The notes below the pieces were generated by a model, which made no database searches, had not been told where the DNA came from, and was given only the letters and a program-made list of their open reading frames with translations. This document shows positions 6,217 through 12,497 of a stretch of DNA of 15,164 nucleotides, one piece after another (position 1 is the stretch's first letter; the number at the start of each line of letters is the position of its first letter). Made by a program: the position numbers and the translations under genes. Origin of the DNA: Clostridia bacterium (GTDB lineage Bacteria > Bacillota_E > SLMV01 > PUMD01). The stretch is from contig SKXF01000114.1 in the NCBI GenBank assembly GCA_007128555.1, positions 1-15,164 on the forward strand, read 5' to 3'.

Positions 6217-6248
6217 AAACCCCCGCCCCGTATCGCCTGTGGGGGTTT
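6217..6248. terminator. Terminator-like stem upstream of the DUF1576 gene
   Basis: AAACCCCC (6217-6224) pairs with GGGGGTTT (6241-6248) around a 16-base loop, and TTTATTAT continues on the right. It can act as an intrinsic terminator for the small ORF and, because the arms carry A and T runs on opposite sides, possibly in both directions. It lies between that ORF and the DUF1576 ribosome binding site. Confidence 0.65.
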
Positions 6249-6251
6249 ATT

Positions 6252-6268
6252 ATCCCCCAGAGGGGGAT
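6252..6268. promoter_or_regulatory. Perfect GC-rich dyad 11 bases before the DUF1576 ribosome binding site
   Basis: ATCCCCCAGAGGGGGAT has 7-bp perfect arms and a 3-base centre. This is the same geometry as the copZ CsoR-type operator, with C and G tracts one base longer. It could be an operator for a CsoR/RcnR-family regulator or an RNA hairpin near the ribosome binding site. The sequence alone does not decide. Confidence 0.45.
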
Positions 6269-6279
6269 GAAGTTGGGTT

Positions 6280-6286
6280 AGGAGGT
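6280..6286 (+). promoter_or_regulatory. Strong ribosome binding site that points to a non-standard start for the DUF1576 gene
   Basis: AGGAGGT lies 29 bases before the nearest usable in-frame start codon (TTG, 6315), which is too far. At normal distance, in the right frame and with no stop between, are ATA (6291) and ATC (6294). Starting there would add the N-terminus M-I-A-E-R-I-R-I. An ancestral ATG changed to ATA at 6291 would explain the arrangement. Confidence 0.6.
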
Positions 6287-6314
6287 AGTCATAATCGCAG
6301 AGCGAATACGTATT

Positions 6315-7541
6315 TTGCGCAGCAGTGAGTTCATGATCACCCTGGCCTACCTACTGATTTTGATCGTGTCCGGGTTCTTCTATGGCTTCACGGACGGTTT
6401 GATGACCGATATGATTCGTATCATTTCTCAGCCCGGAGTGTTGATCACAGACTTCTTTGTGGTTGGCAGTATCGGAGCCGCCTTGGTGAATGCGGGTCTG
6501 GTAGGAATCGCCGGGTTATTATTATCTTTATACGCCAAAGTCCCAATCAAGGGCTATATCATTGCAGCCGTTTTCACCATGGCTGGGTTCTCTTTTATGG
6601 GCAAGACCATTGTTAACATTTGGCCGATCTTTCTGGGAGTGTGGGTGTATGCCATCGTTCAAAGGGAAACCTTCAAACTTTACATCCTCAGCGCGCTGTT
6701 TGGAACGGCCCTGGCACCTATCGCCTCTAGCGTTGCCTTCGGACTGCGATTGGGGCCGTGGGTGGGGCTTCTGTTCGGGGTGATTGGCGGCTTCCTGGTG
6801 CCTCCATTAGCGGGTCATTTTCTGGCTACCCATCAAGGACTTAACCTTTATAACATCGGTTTTACTGCGGGCTTCATCGGCACTCTTCTGGCGGGATTTT
6901 TCCGGGGTTTTGGGGGCACGAAGGAACTGGCCTTCATCTGGGGAGTGGGGTTTAATGAGATCTTGGTTCTACCTCTGATCCTCTATCTTCTATCAATGAT
7001 TGTGATCGGTATCATCTATTGCAGGGGGGATTGGACGGGCCTAAGAGAAATACATAAGATGACCGGCGCTCTGGTTTCGGATTTTGTTTCAGAAGGCGGA
7101 CTGGGAGCTACATTGATCAACATGGGACTCGTCGGGTTGATGGGTGCTTCTTACGTGATTCTTGTGGGCGGTGATCTAAATGGCCCGACACTCTCGGGAA
7201 TTTTTACCATCGTTGGTTTTGGTGCCTTTGGTAAGCATACGAGGAATATCCTTCCCATAATGGTAGGCGCAGCCCTCTCACTGCAGGTCTTCCACTGGGA
7301 AGCTGCGGCGGCTGGACCGATTCTGGGGGTCTTGTTTGGTACCACCCTGGCTCCCATTGCGGGTTCCTTTGGGGTTGCTGCAGGTTTAGTGGCAGGCTTC
7401 CTCCACATATCTATGGTAATGAATGTTGGCTATTTGCACGGGGGAATGAACCTCTATAACAACGGCTTTGCGGGTGGTATTGTGGCGACGTTGATGGTAG
7501 GAGTCCTCAAGAACTTCAATGATAAGATCAGCGATGAGTAA
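6315..7541 (+). CDS. DUF1576 family polytopic membrane protein with an internal duplication
   Basis: At least 408 residues, strongly hydrophobic, with roughly ten or more membrane segments; it matches DUF1576, a membrane family of unknown function. The two halves are clearly related: GVLITDFFVVGSIGAALVNAGLVG (41-64) aligns with GALVSDFVSEGGLGATLINMGLVG (251-274). FTMAGFSFMGKTIVNIWPI (87-105) aligns with FTIVGFGAFGKHTRNILPI (297-315), both at an offset of 210. LFGTALAPIA (128-137) aligns with LFGTTLAPIA (340-349), and HQGLNLYNIGF aligns with HGGMNLYNNGF. Repeated Gly-rich, polar GK and LNLYN motifs inside membrane regions suggest a transporter- or channel-like pseudo-twofold fold, but no substrate can be named. 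Coordinates use TTG at 6315; the ribosome binding site favours a start at 6291-6294. The stop overlaps the next gene, so the two are probably translated together. Confidence 0.85.
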   Translation: MRSSEFMITLAYLLILIVSGFFYGFTDGLMTDMIRIISQPGVLITDFFVVGSIGAALVNAGLVGIAGLLLSLYAKVPIKGYIIAAVFTMAGFSFMGKTIVNIWPIFLGVWVYAIVQRETFKLYILSALFGTALAPIASSVAFGLRLGPWVGLLFGVIGGFLVPPLAGHFLATHQGLNLYNIGFTAGFIGTLLAGFFRGFGGTKELAFIWGVGFNEILVLPLILYLLSMIVIGIIYCRGDWTGLREIHKMTGALVSDFVSEGGLGATLINMGLVGLMGASYVILVGGDLNGPTLSGIFTIVGFGAFGKHTRNILPIMVGAALSLQVFHWEAAAAGPILGVLFGTTLAPIAGSFGVAAGLVAGFLHISMVMNVGYLHGGMNLYNNGFAGGIVATLMVGVLKNFNDKISDE

Positions 7542-7938
7542 GCCTGTGGAGGTGAGACATGTGGCATCTGAATGGCGGAAACTCAGAGGCATTCTCGATG
7601 AGTTGCTCGGCAATGCTTTTCAGGCAGGTGCGACGGTTCTGGAATCTAGGATTGAGGATCAGGGGGATCGAGTGATCGTCTATGTGAAGGACAACGGCCA
7701 TGGAATGTCCAAGGAGATTCTCGACAAGGCGAAGAAACTTCTTTCCTATCCTCGCCGACACGAGCTGGAAGAATACTATGGAAATCTAGCGGGAAAGAGT
7801 GTGAAGAGCTCCGGGCTCTCTATTGTGGGGATGATGTCCGACGAATACACCATCGAATCCGAGAGAGGTAAGGGGACCGAGGTCTCTGTCATCATCCATA
7901 AATCGTCCCCAAGTGAACCAGACAGCTATGGGAGTTAA
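7534..7938 (+). CDS. Stand-alone GHKL (histidine-kinase-like) ATPase, 134 residues
   Basis: A single HATPase domain with the Bergerat-fold boxes: N box D22-E-L-L-G-N27, G1 box D53-N-G-H-G57-M, the lid and G2 region G83-N-L-A-G-K-...-SSGLSIVGMM (83-101) and R111-G-K-G-T-E (111-116). There is no phosphoacceptor helix, sensor, transmembrane or receiver part, so it cannot be a classical sensor kinase alone. It may be an anti-sigma-type kinase, a partial kinase subunit or an ATP-driven regulator. It overlaps the end of the DUF1576 gene. The ATG at 7534 (used here) has a weak ribosome binding site; an in-frame GTG at 7561 has GGAGGTGAG at 7548-7556 and would still leave the N box intact, so the true start is uncertain. 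Overlap and shared strand imply a functional link with the DUF1576 protein. Confidence 0.85.
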   Translation: MSKPVEVRHVASEWRKLRGILDELLGNAFQAGATVLESRIEDQGDRVIVYVKDNGHGMSKEILDKAKKLLSYPRRHELEEYYGNLAGKSVKSSGLSIVGMMSDEYTIESERGKGTEVSVIIHKSSPSEPDSYGS

Positions 7939-8059
7939 TGGGGGAGATCTTCTGGGCATCCACGTAATGGCCCTGTCCGGGGAAGTTCCTGCGTAGTATA
8001 CACAGAGGCACAGAGTCAGAAGGAATGGGGCCAGGGCATGGGAATTATTGGCGTGTTGC

Positions 8060-8093
8060 GAGGAGGGGCCTCTTGTGAGGAGGGGCCTCTTGT
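8060..8093. repeat. Two perfect copies of a 17-bp tandem repeat
   Basis: GAGGAGGGGCCTCTTGT occurs at 8060-8076 and again at 8077-8093, followed by a third GAG. It lies in a non-coding stretch, and the unit includes GAGG/CCTC self-complementarity. No function is evident. Confidence 0.9.
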
Positions 8094-8246
8094 GAGTTTG
8101 AACATCGATGAGGTTCCTTCAGTTCCAGGGCTGACAGAATGGCATGCTAGGGATCATGTTCGAGCAAGTGCCGGACGACTTGGGTTGGCTTGTCCATGAA
8201 AACTCTGAGCAACCGCTTCCACTGTAGGGGTCAACGGTTAGCCGGT

Positions 8247-8277
8247 CCCCTGACAATTGCAATGCACCTGTCAGGGG
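8247..8277. repeat. 9-bp perfect inverted repeat with a 13-base loop
   Basis: CCCCTGACA (8247-8255) pairs with TGTCAGGGG (8269-8277). No T run is next to it on either strand, and no gene ends nearby, so a terminator role is not supported. It may be a relic hairpin or a transposon-related dyad. Confidence 0.6.
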
Positions 8278-8393
8278 TCGTCTCATGCTGACACCAGGCA
8301 TCGTACTCCGGAAGCCGCAGACAAATGCATGCGATGCAATACCTGGGAGAGGCCAGACATGAATGAGGAGATAGCCGTCTTCCTGAAACGGGT

Positions 8394-8603
8394 TTATAGG
8401 GACAAGCGACGCCGTGGCCTGCGTAAACTACAGATCAAGCATCTCCTTGAGATTGTAAAGTTTGCCTGTTTGGATTGTCGATCGATCGACCAGACGAAAC
8501 CGAGGAGTTCACGAGCTACAGCGACAATAGCCTTGCGCGTCAATTTTGTTGACCGGATCGCGAGCATGGATACTGCGTGCGTGAGGGTTGCTCCGTTCAT
8601 CAC
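8394..8603 (-). pseudogene. Possible remnant of an IS110-type transposase C-terminus
   Basis: The minus-strand frame contains KAIVAVARELLGFVWSID, which resembles the conserved C-terminal helix of IS110/IS116/IS902 transposases (typically ...VVVAVARELxGFIWAI...). The sequence before and after it in this frame is not transposase-like, and stops lie in all frames further upstream on the same strand, so no intact element exists. The RuvC-like catalytic part was not recognised. The call rests on a single motif and is tentative. It would fit the decayed, gene-poor nature of this stretch. Confidence 0.35.
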
Positions 8604-8901
8604 CGGTAAGCCATTGGCGCAGGTCGAAATACTGCCCGGAAATGCCCCTCATCAGGAGTGCATTCCACCGACTGCATCGGCAACATCGTCAGGATGAGTC
8701 CAAGATCACCTCACCGCTCATGATTCAGCACATACAGGTGAGCCCAAAGAACCACTTCCAGAGGCCACCTTGCATTGGTGCTGATACGGCTACCCGTCAG
8801 CCGCTCACTGTCGCCTACAGCATCTCAGCGTGAGAAGGTTCGCATGGCTGTTGCGACCACGCGCCTGAGCGTGAAGGTACGGGCCGTGCCCCCAGTTTCT
8901 T
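8604..8901. other. About 300 bases with no supported gene
   Basis: Short frames on the minus strand read fragments such as LTGSRISTNARWPLEVVLWAHLYVLNHE before stopping; these could be degraded transposase or unrelated noise. No complete coding frame, promoter or terminator was identified. Confidence 0.35.
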
Positions 8902-9228
8902 TCACTGAAGCTGCAGGGTGCCTCGCACCTGGGCCGCGCTCTTCTGCGCGCGGTCGATCAGGGTCTCGACGCGGCTTCCTTTCTGCTGCGGCGCCTGTGC
9001 TTCAGCGAGGATCAATCTCGCCGGTCTCCGTCCAGACAGCTCCAACCTGTCAATGTTGGCGCTGCTCCGAACTGCCCCGATGAACGCGCATGCGTCGCTG
9101 AGCGCAGGGCAACGGATTACCAGGGGATGATCAGAGCTGACGGTGTAGGAGAGATCCTCCTCTACTAGATCCCACAGGGGTGCCTCGCAGGGGATGCCTT
9201 GGCTGCTTGTCACCGTGATGTAGTACAT
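8902..9228 (-). CDS. Orphan hypothetical protein, 108 residues
   Basis: No family is recognised, but the gene has good signals. The start at 9228 is chosen because GAGGAGG at 9235-9241 lies six bases upstream, and a promoter with TTGACA at 9289-9294 and TAATAT at 9266-9271 (17-base spacer) lies upstream in an AT-rich stretch. The protein begins MYYITVTSSQGIPCEAPLWD, is soluble and mixed alpha/beta in look, with acidic and Ser-rich parts (EEDLSYTVSSDHPLVIRC) and a basic C-terminal half (RVETLIDRAQKSAAQVRG). It has no signal peptide, membrane segment or known motif; cysteines are at residues 14 and 40, with one more near 47. It reads leftward into a decayed stretch. Confidence 0.55.
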   Translation of the reverse strand: MYYITVTSSQGIPCEAPLWDLVEEDLSYTVSSDHPLVIRCPALSDACAFIGAVRSSANIDRLELSGRRPARLILAEAQAPQQKGSRVETLIDRAQKSAAQVRGTLQLQ

Positions 9229-9265
9229 GTTCAGCCTCCTCAAATGTTTTGATCTTGCAAACATT

Positions 9266-9294
9266 ATATTAAGTGATTACTTCATAGATGTCAA
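9266..9294 (-). promoter_or_regulatory. Sigma-A-type promoter of the orphan gene
   Basis: On the minus strand a perfect -35 TTGACA (9289-9294) and a -10 TAATAT (9266-9271, 4 of 6 matches) are separated by 17 bases. A closer match, TATAAT (9263-9268), overlaps the -10 but would give a 20-base spacer. The local AT-richness stands out from the surrounding GC-rich DNA. Confidence 0.7.
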
Positions 9295-9629
9295 GTCAAT
9301 AATACAGATTAATAATATGGACATTAATTTAAGTCAACCTATCAAGGGATTCGGTTTGGCCATGCTTTGTATCGCCAACAGATCGAGATCGATGGGTTCA
9401 TGGGTATCGGTACTATGGGGTGGCGCACGAACGTGACGCTTGGTCAACTCAGGGTGGTTCGCAGCTGGACCTCGGGCCGGGGCATGATCCCGCAGGGCTC
9501 CGGGATATGCGGTGCCCTGCGAGATCACCTGTGAGAGATACGAGGATGTTGTGCCCGAAGAGGCGAAAGGTCCTCTTGTTGCGAGGGGTGATGCGCTCCA
9601 TGCGGACGGAGGCTTTCTTGCCTACCGGA
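9295..9629. other. About 330 bases between the orphan gene promoter and dat, no supported gene
   Basis: The left part (to about 9340) is AT-rich and belongs to the orphan gene's promoter region. The rest contains only short frames without ribosome binding sites. A small hairpin, AAGAGG/CCTCTT at 9558-9563 and 9572-9577, lies about 50 bases past the dat stop but has no T run. Confidence 0.35.
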
Positions 9630-10493
9630 TCACGGGGTGTATGCTCCGCACTCGGATCGGACCCGGTCCGCATACAGGTCGATTAACCTGCGGGTTACTT
9701 CCCCTGCGGCCCCATCCGCAACGGGCTGTCCATCCAATGCTACGATGGGGATGATCTCGGCCACGCTTCCGGTTATGAAGACTTCTTCCGCAGCCCGGAG
9801 CACCTCTGGCGTGTAAACTTCCTCGGAGAAGTGGATTCCGTTTTCACGGCAGAGCTCGGCGATGACCGATCGGGTGATCCCTGGCAGGATGTTGACCAGG
9901 GGATATGTTCGAATGACCCCCTCGGAGACGATGTACACACTCGTGTTGGATCCCTCCGTGACCATACCGTCCCGTATCATGATGGCCTCGTATGCTCCCT
10001 GTTCCCTCGCCTGCTGGCAGGCGAGGACATTGGGAAGCAGGGCGGTGGATTTGATGTCACAGAACTGGTACCGCAGATCAGCGGTGGTGATGGCCGTTTT
10101 GCCCCGTAGTCTCTCTTCCCGTGGCACGGGTTCGTGGGGTTTGACCATGACCAGTACGGTGGGTTCCGCTGAGACGGGAAAGGGGTGATCCCTGGGAGCC
10201 CTGCCCCGGGATACCTGGATGTATGCCATGGCTTCGGGGGTTTGGTTTCTGCTGACCAGTTCCTCGATGATGGTGGCAAATTCCTCGCGCGCCACACCAT
10301 AGTCGAGACGAATCAGGCCCGCGCCCCTTTCCATTCGGGCGAGGTGCCGATCCAGCGTGAAGGGAACTCCGTTGTATATTCGCGTGACCTCGTAAAGGGA
10401 ATCGGCAAAGTTGAAGCCGCGGTCCTCGACGTGGATGAAAGCGTCCTCCAGTGGAAGGTATTTCCCATTGAGGTAAACGGTCTGTATATTCAT
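9630..10493 (-). CDS. dat: D-amino acid aminotransferase (D-alanine transaminase), class IV PLP enzyme
   Basis: A 287-residue fold-type IV aminotransferase very close in pattern to Bacillus D-amino acid aminotransferase. It transfers the amino group between D-alanine and 2-oxoglutarate, yielding D-glutamate for the cell wall. The PLP lysine is K148 in CDIK-STALLPNVLA; other signatures are YLNGKYLPLEDAFIHVEDRGFNFADSLYEV at the N-terminus (cut after 20 residues: YLNGKYLPLEDAFIHVEDRG), YEAIMIRDGMVTEGSNTSVY and LPGITR...EVFITGSVAEIIPI. Branched-chain aminotransferases share the fold, but the DIKS-xxLLxN and TEGSxxxVY context favours the D-amino acid enzyme. The ATG at 10493 is preferred because AGGAG at 10501-10505 lies seven bases upstream; the GTG at 10499 is too close to it. 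The gene is single and divergent from the amidohydrolase. Confidence 0.92.
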   Translation of the reverse strand: MNIQTVYLNGKYLPLEDAFIHVEDRGFNFADSLYEVTRIYNGVPFTLDRHLARMERGAGLIRLDYGVAREEFATIIEELVSRNQTPEAMAYIQVSRGRAPRDHPFPVSAEPTVLVMVKPHEPVPREERLRGKTAITTADLRYQFCDIKSTALLPNVLACQQAREQGAYEAIMIRDGMVTEGSNTSVYIVSEGVIRTYPLVNILPGITRSVIAELCRENGIHFSEEVYTPEVLRAAEEVFITGSVAEIIPIVALDGQPVADGAAGEVTRRLIDLYADRVRSECGAYTP

Positions 10494-10507
10494 GTACACA
10501 CTCCTTT

Positions 10508-10940
10508 CTGAATCATTAAGGTACCAGTTATAGACCTGGGGGCCTCATTCCTTCCCCATAGCCAGAAATTCATCAGGGGGAGGTTTCGCCTGCGGGGGAT
10601 CTGTCCCTCCCCCTCACGGTGTTCTTCCGGGCTTGCACCGGGTGAGTCACCCTGCTGCTCCAGAGAGTGGTGCCCTGAGAGCCAGGCCTCTGCCAGCGTT
10701 CGCAATACAGAGGATGGTTACCCGGATGCCTGCTCCACGGGAGACGAAGACATCTCCATGCAGCGACTACGACCACGGCATCGAGTGGCCTATGGTCAGC
10801 GGATTGGGCTGGCGATGGCAGGGACGAATAGGGAATAATCAGGGTCGAGAGCAGCGCTACTTCTGTTGCTGTAAGGTTGGACAGTGATCAGCGCATGAGC
10901 TGTTGATCGCGTTTCAAGGATCTGCCGGGGAGGTGCACGA
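10508..10940. other. About 430-base divergent intergenic region between dat and the amidohydrolase
   Basis: It must hold the promoters of both genes, but no convincing -35/-10 pair was found. Short frames (for example 10633-10887 on plus) lack ribosome binding sites and recognisable families. No known riboswitch or T-box signature was seen. Confidence 0.35.
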
Positions 10941-12320
10941 ATGAGTATCTTGTTCAAAAGCGGTACGATTGTCACGATGTCTGCAGGTTGGGATATCATC
11001 TGGGATGGATCTTTGTACGTTGCCGGCGACAGAATCGTTGAAGTAGGAAAGACGGCTGACCTCGTACCGAAGTACGAGGCGAAGGCGGACCGGGTCGTGG
11101 ACGCCACGCACAGGGTACTCTATCCGGGACTATTGAACATACACTGCCACTCGACGCTGCTGGCCTGTCGTGGACGGGCTGAGGATGCTAGTAACTGGGA
11201 TGCCATCTGGGGGATCATGGCAAGCATCAGTGAGGCCATGACCCCGGAGGACGCCTACATGGCGTCGATGCTCGCGCACGTTGAGATGCTCAAGTCCGGA
11301 GTGACGACCGTCGTGGACAGTGGGAGTCATATGATCAGGGCCGGCGATGCCGCTGTGGACAGCGGCATCAGGGCTTTCTTGCACCAGGCGTTCAGGGATG
11401 CAGATCCGGTGAAGATCAGGGAACAGGGCATTTATGAGTACATCCCCTCAATCGGTGACCAGGGACTGCAGAGAGCCGTTGAGCTCGTGGAGAAGTTCCA
11501 GGGTCAGGATGGAGGACGTATTCAGTGCCTGGTGGGTCCCCATGCCACCGACGTTTGCTCTCCGGATCTTCTGCAGAGGGCCCGGAAGGAGGCCGATCGC
11601 CTGGGTGTTGGGGTGACCATTCACCTTGCCCAGAACGATGTTGAGCCGCAACAGTGCAAGGATGCCTGGGGTGACAGGCCTGGGCGCATGTTGGAAAAGG
11701 CGGGGTTTCTCGGGCCCGATTTCATCGGGGCACATGCCATCTTTCTCAACGATGAGGACATTGCCGTCCTTGCGCGGAACCACTGCTCCGTGTCCCACAA
11801 TGCCCAGATCAATGCAAAGCGAGCGCACATAGCCCCGGTATCTGACATGATCACGGCAGGGATCAACGTGGGCCTCGGGACGGACAACATGTTCTATGAC
11901 ATCGTCGAGGTGATGAAAGTGGCTCAGATCGTCTGGCGTTTGCGGGGCGGTGATCCCACCCAGCCCACGCCGCAGACGGTCATGGAGATGGCATCGATCA
12001 ACGGTTCCAGGGCACTCGGCATGCAGGACCAGGTTGGCTCCCTTGAGGCGGGCAAACTGGCCGACGTCATCATGGTTAATTACCGGCGACCCAGGTACAC
12101 GCCGCGGGTGCAGGAGAACGTGATCTCCAACTTCGTCCACTTTGGAACGAGCAACGATGTCGAGATGACCATGGTCGGGGGACGCATCCTGGTGGAGGAC
12201 TTCAAATACGTCGGCGGCGACGAGGAGGCCATTGTGGACCAGGCTCAGCAGTCCGGGACAGAGGTCTGGGCGAGGGCCAGGGAACACTGGAGCCGCCGCA
12301 CGGCGAGGAGCAAGAGGTAG
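10941..12320 (+). CDS. COG0402 metal-dependent amidohydrolase (cytosine/adenosine/MTA-SAH deaminase-like)
   Basis: A 459-residue amidohydrolase. The small beta domain (1-60) is followed by YPGLLNIHCHST, giving metal ligands H68 and H70. H228 (TIHLAQ) and D315 (GLGTDN) complete the metal site, H265 (GAHAIF) and H286-N (VSHN) are the usual further conserved positions, and H201 lies in GPHAT. The C-terminal GSLEAGKLADVIMVN returns to the beta domain. The family removes an amino group or chlorine from heterocycles (S-adenosylhomocysteine, methylthioadenosine, guanine, triazines); the substrate is unknown. The catalytic glutamate normally three residues after H228 (HxxE) is Q231 here, which may define a subgroup or a changed reaction. 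The start has GGGGAGG about five bases upstream. It is single and reads toward tex with 177 bases between. Confidence 0.88.
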   Translation: MSILFKSGTIVTMSAGWDIIWDGSLYVAGDRIVEVGKTADLVPKYEAKADRVVDATHRVLYPGLLNIHCHSTLLACRGRAEDASNWDAIWGIMASISEAMTPEDAYMASMLAHVEMLKSGVTTVVDSGSHMIRAGDAAVDSGIRAFLHQAFRDADPVKIREQGIYEYIPSIGDQGLQRAVELVEKFQGQDGGRIQCLVGPHATDVCSPDLLQRARKEADRLGVGVTIHLAQNDVEPQQCKDAWGDRPGRMLEKAGFLGPDFIGAHAIFLNDEDIAVLARNHCSVSHNAQINAKRAHIAPVSDMITAGINVGLGTDNMFYDIVEVMKVAQIVWRLRGGDPTQPTPQTVMEMASINGSRALGMQDQVGSLEAGKLADVIMVNYRRPRYTPRVQENVISNFVHFGTSNDVEMTMVGGRILVEDFKYVGGDEEAIVDQAQQSGTEVWARAREHWSRRTARSKR

Positions 12321-12433
12321 AAGTTCGGGTTCATCGATGCATCTCCGTGGTTGCTGCATTGCATGGCGAGTTGACGGGCTCTGAGGATCACAAGCACGTC
12401 CTCCTTTCACCTCGAAGATCGCAGGGACTGCAT

Positions 12434-12461
12434 TTGCCATGGTGGCTTCTTCTGATAGAAT
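12434..12461 (+). promoter_or_regulatory. Sigma-A-type promoter of tex
   Basis: TTGCCA (12434-12439) and TAGAAT (12456-12461), each matching consensus at five of six positions, are separated by 16 bases. The tex ATG follows 36 bases later, with GAGGGAG as ribosome binding site. This shows tex can be transcribed independently of the amidohydrolase. Confidence 0.7.
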
Positions 12462-12497
12462 GACCGGGAACTGATTATATGGACGAGGGAGAGTTCG

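Larger units (their letters stand above)
7939..8393. other. About 450 bases with repeats but no supported gene
   Basis: Contains the 17-bp tandem repeat at 8060-8093 and the 9-bp inverted repeat at 8247-8277. The minus strand near 8150-8215 has a short protein-like run (KRLLRVFMDKPTQVVRHLLEHD) that stops quickly and may be a gene fragment of unknown family. No promoter or intact coding frame was found. Confidence 0.4.

Noticed and set aside
8257..8697. 146-codon plus-strand frame
   Set aside because: It runs opposite the possible transposase relic, has a poor start and its composition is not convincing.
10508..10940. Possible T-box or glycine riboswitch in the dat/amidohydrolase gap (AGAGAG and GTGGTGCC strings near 10660)
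   Set aside because: The ordered conserved blocks of either element are missing, and the downstream gene does not fit.
12245..12391. 48-codon minus-strand frame with GTG start and AAAGGAGG eight bases upstream
   Set aside because: The ribosome binding site is striking, but the frame overlaps the end of the amidohydrolase, is short and has no recognisable content; a chance match cannot be excluded.
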